NCBI GenBank assembly: GCA_019113645.1
Contig: DXGZ01000117.1
Span: 1-51,743, forward strand
Length of the DNA stretch: 51,743 nt
Source of the DNA: Candidatus Mediterraneibacter vanvlietii
GTDB taxonomy: Bacteria; Bacillota; Clostridia; Lachnospirales; Lachnospiraceae
Direction: 5' to 3'
Part shown: positions 47,736-51,743 of the stretch, one piece after another
Numbering within the stretch: the first letter of the stretch is position 1
How the letters are laid out: each line of letters starts with the position of its first letter
Notes under the pieces: model-generated
The model's database searches: none
What the model was told of the DNA's origin: nothing
The model's input: the letters and a program-made list of their open reading frames with translations, nothing else
Translations under genes and position numbers: made by a program

Positions 47736-50041
47736 GCAGAGAAGGAAATGAAAAAGAGCTTCGGGTTGTAAACCATTCTGTTCCGAAGGTGGACGCGAAA
47801 TCCCTGGTAACGGGAAAAGCGGTCTATACAAATGATCTTGCGCCGTCTGACTGTCTGATCGTAAAGATTATCAGAAGCCCATATGCGCATGCTCTGATCA
47901 AGGATATTAATACGACAAGAGCTGAGGCGGTTCCGGGGATCGAATGCATCCTGACATACAAGGACTGCCCGGATAAACGATTTACGATGGCGGGGCAGAC
48001 TTATCCGGAGCCGAGCCCGTATGACAGGCTGATTCTGGATCAGAGAATGCGGTTTGTCGGCGATGCGGCTGCCATTGTGGCTGGAACAAGCGAGGAAGCT
48101 GTGAAGAAGGCGATGAAGCTTGTCAAAATCAAATATGAGGTTCTCGAGCCTGTGCTTGATTTCCGGAAGGCGAAGGATAATCCGATTCTCGTGCATCCGG
48201 AAGAGAACTGGAAGAGCCTCTGCCCGGTGGGTGCGGACAACAAGAGAAATCTTTGTGCCCATGAAGTGACAGAGGATGGGGACATTGAAGCGGTTCTCGC
48301 ATCCTGTGACTATGTGATTGATCGTGTGTATCACACAAAGGCAAATCAGCAGGCCATGATGGAGACGTTCCGCACCTGCACGTATCTGGATGCGTACGGC
48401 AGACTGAACGTGGTGTCCTCTACCCAGGTGCCCTTCCATATTCGCCGTATCCTTGCCCATGCTCTTGATATTCCGAAGAGCAAGGTGCGTGTGATCAAAC
48501 CGCGTATCGGCGGCGGGTTCGGTGCAAAGCAGACGTCCGTATCAGAGGTTTACCCGGCGATCGTGACATGGAAGACGGGAAAACCGGCGAAGATCATCTA
48601 TACAAGAGAAGAATCCCTGATCGCTTCTTCTCCGCGCCATGAGATGGAGATGCATGTCCGTCTCGGCGCTGACAAGGATGGAAATATCCGGGGAATTGAT
48701 CTCTACACATTGTCCAATACAGGAGCGTTCGGTGAGCACGGGCCCACAACGGTAGGGCTTTCCGGGCATAAGTCGATTCCGCTTTACGGCAGTGCGGAAG
48801 CGTTCCGCTTTACTTATGATGTGGTTTATACAAATGTAATGTCCGCCGGCGCTTACCGGGGATACGGCGCGACCCAGGGTATCTTTGCCGTGGAATCTGC
48901 GGTAAATGAACTGGCAGCCGTGTTGGGCATGGATCCGACCGTGCTCCGTGAGAAGAACATGGTGCGCGAAGGACAGCGGATGCCGGCTTACTATAATGAA
49001 TTCGCGAAAAGCTGCGCTCTGGACCGCTGCATGGAGCGGGCGAAAAAGATGATCGGATGGGATGAGAAGTATCCGTGCCGTGATATGGGCAACGGCAAAG
49101 TCCGCGGCGTGGGTGTTGCCATGGCGATGCAGGGATCCGGTATCTCCAGCGTGGATACAGGTTCTGTAATAATTAAGGTAAATGACGATGGATTCTACAG
49201 TCTGATGATCGGCGCGACAGATATGGGAACCGGATGCGATACGATTCTTACGCAGATGGCAGCAGAGTGTCTGGACTGTGAGATGTCGGATATCATTGTC
49301 CATGGAGTGGATACGGATATCTCGCCGTATGACTGTGGTTCCTATGCGTCCAGTACGACTTATGTGACTGGAATGGCTGTTATAAAAACATGCGAATCTC
49401 TCCGGAAAAAGATCTGTGAGAGAGGCGCGGAATATCTGGACTGTTCCGTAGATGATGTGGAATTTGACGGACAGAATGTCACGAACCTGAAGACAGGCGA
49501 ATCGATCTCAAGACAGGAGATCGGAAACCGTGTGATGTGCTTTAATAACGAGGCACTCTCCGCAAGCGAGGCGTTCTCATCACCGACTTCACCGCCGCCG
49601 TTTATGGTTGGAATCGCCGAAGTCGAGGTGGACAAAGAGACGGGTGTGGCTGAGATGGTTGATTATGTGGCGGTTGTGGACTGCGGAACCGTAGTCAATC
49701 CGGCGCTTGCCAGAGTACAGACAGAAGGCGGAATCGCCCAGGGAATCGGTATGGCGCTCTTTGAAGACATTGTCTACAACTCGAAGGGAAGGAACTACAG
49801 CAATTCCTTTATGCAGTATAAGATCCCGAGCCGTCTGGATGTGGGTACGATCCGGGTGGAATTTGAGAGCAGCTATGAGCCGACAGGTCCGTTCGGGGCG
49901 AAGTCGATCGGAGAGATTGTAATTAACACACCGTCTCCGGCGATCTCGAATGCGATCCAGAATGCCACGGGCGTGATTATCCGTGAACTCCCGATGACTG
50001 CGGAGAAGATCTACCGCGGGATACAGGAGAAGAAGGGCTGA
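47732..50041 (+). CDS. Molybdenum hydroxylase, large molybdopterin subunit
   Basis: A 769-aa large subunit of the xanthine dehydrogenase family and of normal length. RIGGGFGAKQTS, AYRGYGATQGIFAVESAVNE and DMGTGCDTILTQ are cofactor-binding segments. Catalytic Glu728 lies in GPFGAKSIGE. Members hydroxylate purines, nicotinate, aldehydes or aromatic acyl-CoA with water as oxygen source. The flanking ACP / thiolase / Pta / Buk genes suggest a non-purine or pathway-specific substrate, but this is inference. No cofactor assembly genes are nearby. GGGAGG precedes the ATG. Confidence 0.94.
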   Translation: MSREGNEKELRVVNHSVPKVDAKSLVTGKAVYTNDLAPSDCLIVKIIRSPYAHALIKDINTTRAEAVPGIECILTYKDCPDKRFTMAGQTYPEPSPYDRLILDQRMRFVGDAAAIVAGTSEEAVKKAMKLVKIKYEVLEPVLDFRKAKDNPILVHPEENWKSLCPVGADNKRNLCAHEVTEDGDIEAVLASCDYVIDRVYHTKANQQAMMETFRTCTYLDAYGRLNVVSSTQVPFHIRRILAHALDIPKSKVRVIKPRIGGGFGAKQTSVSEVYPAIVTWKTGKPAKIIYTREESLIASSPRHEMEMHVRLGADKDGNIRGIDLYTLSNTGAFGEHGPTTVGLSGHKSIPLYGSAEAFRFTYDVVYTNVMSAGAYRGYGATQGIFAVESAVNELAAVLGMDPTVLREKNMVREGQRMPAYYNEFAKSCALDRCMERAKKMIGWDEKYPCRDMGNGKVRGVGVAMAMQGSGISSVDTGSVIIKVNDDGFYSLMIGATDMGTGCDTILTQMAAECLDCEMSDIIVHGVDTDISPYDCGSYASSTTYVTGMAVIKTCESLRKKICERGAEYLDCSVDDVEFDGQNVTNLKTGESISRQEIGNRVMCFNNEALSASEAFSSPTSPPPFMVGIAEVEVDKETGVAEMVDYVAVVDCGTVVNPALARVQTEGGIAQGIGMALFEDIVYNSKGRNYSNSFMQYKIPSRLDVGTIRVEFESSYEPTGPFGAKSIGEIVINTPSPAISNAIQNATGVIIRELPMTAEKIYRGIQEKKG

Positions 50042-50058
50042 ATGCGAATATAGAAGAA

Positions 50059-50128
50059 GCCTCCGGGCAGTGTGCTGACAGATGCGAATGGTTCGCTTCT
50101 GCGGCATGCTGCCCGGAGGCTTTTTCTT
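50059..50128 (+). terminator. Strong terminator after the hydroxylase operon
   Basis: GCCTCCGGGCA (50059-50069) pairs perfectly with TGCCCGGAGGC (50110-50120), followed by TTTTTCTTTT. Smaller pairing lies in the 40-nt loop. Confidence 0.9.
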
Positions 50129-50149
50129 TTGGATATTCCTTATAAAATG

Positions 50150-50256
50150 TTGAAAAGTTGGAAAAATATAAATAGAAATACTTGAAAAATGCAATAAATA
50201 CAGTGATAATAATATTGAAAAGTTTTGAAAATTATCGGTTCATTTTATTGAAAAGT
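50150..50256. repeat. Three TTGAAAAGT direct repeats upstream of the ATPase gene
   Basis: TTGAAAAGT occurs at 50150-50158, 50215-50223 and 50248-50256, with a related TTGAAAAAT near 50192. The region is A/T-rich and lies just before the ATPase gene. It is a possible operator array or composition bias. Confidence 0.4.
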
Positions 50257-50275
50257 CAGCGAAGGAGGGAGAACC

Positions 50276-51592
50276 ATGCTCTATCGGAAAATTGCATCAG
50301 TGATAGAAGAACATCTCCGGTTGGATTCGGACAGGATACTTTTGGTTGACGGAGCGAGACAGGTCGGGAAAACGTATATTATCCGTTATCTGGGGAAAAA
50401 GCTGTTCCCTAATTTTATCGAACTCAATATGGTGGAAGATTCCATTGGAGACCAGCTTTTTTTGAATACAAAGACAGTGGAAGACTTTTATCTTCAGGTC
50501 AGTATGCTGGCGGGAGATAAAATGGGGAAAAAAGAAGATACGCTGATATTTCTTGATGAAATTCAGGCATATCCCCATCTTCTTACCCTCCTGAAATTTC
50601 TTCGTCAGGATAACAGGTATACCTATATTGCAAGCGGTTCGCTGCTTGGTGTGACTCTGTCGGAAACAACATCAATACCAATGGGAAGTATCCGGAAGAT
50701 AAGGATGTTTCCGCTGGATTTCGAAGAATTTCTTTATGCAAATGGGATGAATGAGACTGTGCTTCAGGCTTTGCGTCAGAAGTTTGAAAATATGGAAACA
50801 CTCGAGGAACCTATGCATAATAAGATGATGGACTTGTTTCGCAAATATTTACTTGCCGGAGGGATGCCTGATGCTGTAAATACGTATATTCAGGAAAAAA
50901 ATATATTCATGGTGAGAGAAATACAGAGAGAAATTCATGATTATTATGCGGCTGACGCGTCCAAATACGATGAAGAGCGCAGGTTAAAAATCCGGAGAAT
51001 ATATGATTTGATCCCATCGAATCTTGAAAATAAGAAAAAACGTGTTGTGGCACAAAGAATAGAAAATAAAAAAGGAAAAACATTTGCAGATTACGAGGAC
51101 GAGTTTGAATACCTTATAAGTGCCGGGATTGCGCTGGCAGTTCAGGCAATCTCAACGCCGGTGTTTCCTCTGATTGAATCAAGCGGAAAAAATCTTCTGA
51201 AATTATATTTGAATGATGTGGGGATCTTATCCGCAATTCTATATGGTACAAATATCCGGGCAATACTTGATGATGTGAAAAGCATTAATCTTGGCTCAGT
51301 CTATGAAAGCGTTGTTGCAAGTGAACTGGCAGCGCATGGGCATCGGCTGTTCTATTATGACAACCGCAACCGAGGTGAGGTTGATTATCTGATTGATGAT
51401 TATGACAGCCTTTCAGTTGTTCCGATAGAGGTCAAATCCGGAAAAGATTATACCGTGTACAGCGCCCTGAATACTTTTGTAAAAAACGAAGATTATCATA
51501 TAACAAAAGCGTATGTGCTGTCCAATACACGTGAAATAAAAACAAAGGGGAAGATCATATATATTCCGATATATTTTGTTATGTTTCTGTAA
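50276..51592 (+). CDS. AAA_14 / DUF4143 ATPase
   Basis: A 438-aa protein with an N-terminal P-loop ATPase (AAA_14): Walker A GARQVGKTY near residue 26 and Walker B LIFLDEIQ near residue 89, sensor-like ASGSLLG. The C-terminal DUF4143 domain ends in a PD-(D/E)xK-like core, GEVDYLIDD then VPIEVKSGK. Such proteins are widespread and mobile; their function is unknown, with suggestions of DNA or toxin handling. The gene is visibly richer in A/T than its neighbours, pointing to acquisition. AAGGAGG precedes the ATG. Its stop codon coincides with the start of the terminal repeat. Confidence 0.88.
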   Translation: MLYRKIASVIEEHLRLDSDRILLVDGARQVGKTYIIRYLGKKLFPNFIELNMVEDSIGDQLFLNTKTVEDFYLQVSMLAGDKMGKKEDTLIFLDEIQAYPHLLTLLKFLRQDNRYTYIASGSLLGVTLSETTSIPMGSIRKIRMFPLDFEEFLYANGMNETVLQALRQKFENMETLEEPMHNKMMDLFRKYLLAGGMPDAVNTYIQEKNIFMVREIQREIHDYYAADASKYDEERRLKIRRIYDLIPSNLENKKKRVVAQRIENKKGKTFADYEDEFEYLISAGIALAVQAISTPVFPLIESSGKNLLKLYLNDVGILSAILYGTNIRAILDDVKSINLGSVYESVVASELAAHGHRLFYYDNRNRGEVDYLIDDYDSLSVVPIEVKSGKDYTVYSALNTFVKNEDYHITKAYVLSNTREIKTKGKIIYIPIYFVMFL

Positions 51593-51735
51593 ATCTGAGT
51601 TTGCTGCATAAGAAACTCAGACAGAACAAATCCGAAATCCGCAGGAGATAATTAGTGAAAACGTATTCTGCGGGAAGGGGATACCGGATTCGGTTCCGCT
51701 CCAGGATCTAAGAAAAACTAAATGAGCGGGAAACC
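51590..51735 (+). repeat. Right copy of the ~135-bp dispersed repeat
   Basis: This copy begins at the ATPase stop codon and is the reverse complement of window positions 1-140 apart from a handful of differences. Pairing segments are CTGAGTTT/AAACTCAG, CCGCAG/CTGCGG, ACCG-GATT-CGGT and CCGCTC/GAGCGG. The stem that reads GCCG/CGGC in the left copy reads ACCG/CGGT here, a compensatory change. The last 8-12 bases of the window lie outside the shared part. Confidence 0.85.
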
Positions 51736-51743
51736 TGCTAAAG

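Noticed and set aside
47120-48460. 446-aa minus-strand frame across the hydroxylase genes
   Set aside because: It is antisense to two clearly conserved subunits and has shadow-type composition.
1-51735. Terminal inverted repeats as ends of one giant transposon or prophage
   Set aside because: The region between holds ordinary metabolic genes with their own promoters and no transposase, integrase or structural phage gene. A contig broken at a dispersed repeat explains the pattern better.
1-51743. CRISPR array
   Set aside because: No set of regularly spaced repeats of 25-40 bp with unique spacers was seen. The repeats found are too short, too few or palindromic, and no cas gene is present.

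Overview
The window looks like a chromosomal contig from a gut Firmicute of the Lachnospiraceae type (Clostridium scindens / Dorea / Faecalicatena-like). The reasons are strong AGGAGG ribosome binding sites, sigma-A promoters with 17-nt spacing, a BaiCD-like 2-enoate reductase between two short-chain dehydrogenases, BioY, PadR/HAAS and ECF/ABC modules, Gram-positive type I toxin genes, and yybP-ykoY and lysine riboswitches. This assignment is inference; no 16S gene or taxon marker is present. Both ends of the window carry the same ~135-bp sequence in inverted orientation, each copy starting at the stop codon of the adjacent gene. This is what a contig broken at a dispersed repeat would look like.

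Layout. 0-3.8 kb: PdaA-like deacetylase (-); a manganese (yybP-ykoY) riboswitch in front of an operon with a small helical protein, a YccF membrane protein and a DUF4317-like protein; then two orphan microcompartment shell genes, the second interrupted by an in-frame TAG. 3.9-7.1 kb: HAD phosphatase, D-2-hydroxyacid dehydrogenase, an Fst/par-like type I toxin-antitoxin locus and an anchored protein of unknown function. 7.1-10.8 kb: response regulator / ABC transporter / histidine kinase module (-). 11-18.4 kb: Uma2-type protein, a 53-aa small protein, a truncated PRD regulator joined to an N-terminally truncated alpha-L-rhamnosidase, a secreted DNA-entry-type nuclease, and a PadR/HAAS pair with a clear operator. 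18.4-19.8 kb: DUF1284 and bioY under a BirA operator, then a tRNA-Trp gene.

19.9-29 kb is a redox and uptake region: a PucR regulator divergent from SDR / BaiCD-like flavoenzyme / SDR, then a LysR regulator divergent from an FAD oxidoreductase and a DASS carboxylate transporter, with three 17-bp direct repeats between them. 29.1-32.4 kb: ECF sigma factor, membrane protein and ABC exporter. 32.4-33.2 kb: a second type I toxin with antisense RNA and a 184-bp imperfect palindrome. 33.2-36.4 kb: LexA-controlled Y-family polymerase with YolD partner, and DegV. 36.5-37.7 kb: dapA under a lysine riboswitch.

37.8-39.0 kb holds a retron: a reverse transcriptase with the retron NAxxH and VTG motifs, preceded by a ~190-nt structured region bounded by a perfect 10-bp a1/a2 inverted repeat. 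No accessory effector gene is visible.

39.1-50.0 kb is a catabolic-looking cluster: a complete PRD/PTS regulator divergent from an acyl carrier protein, thiolase, DUF35 zinc-ribbon/OB protein, phosphotransacetylase, convergent phosphopantetheinyl transferase and butyrate kinase, followed by a three-subunit molybdenum hydroxylase. Carrier activation, acyl-CoA chemistry, acyl-phosphate formation, ATP synthesis and a hydroxylase could form one pathway, but the substrate cannot be read from sequence. The window ends with an A/T-rich AAA_14/DUF4143 ATPase and the second repeat copy.
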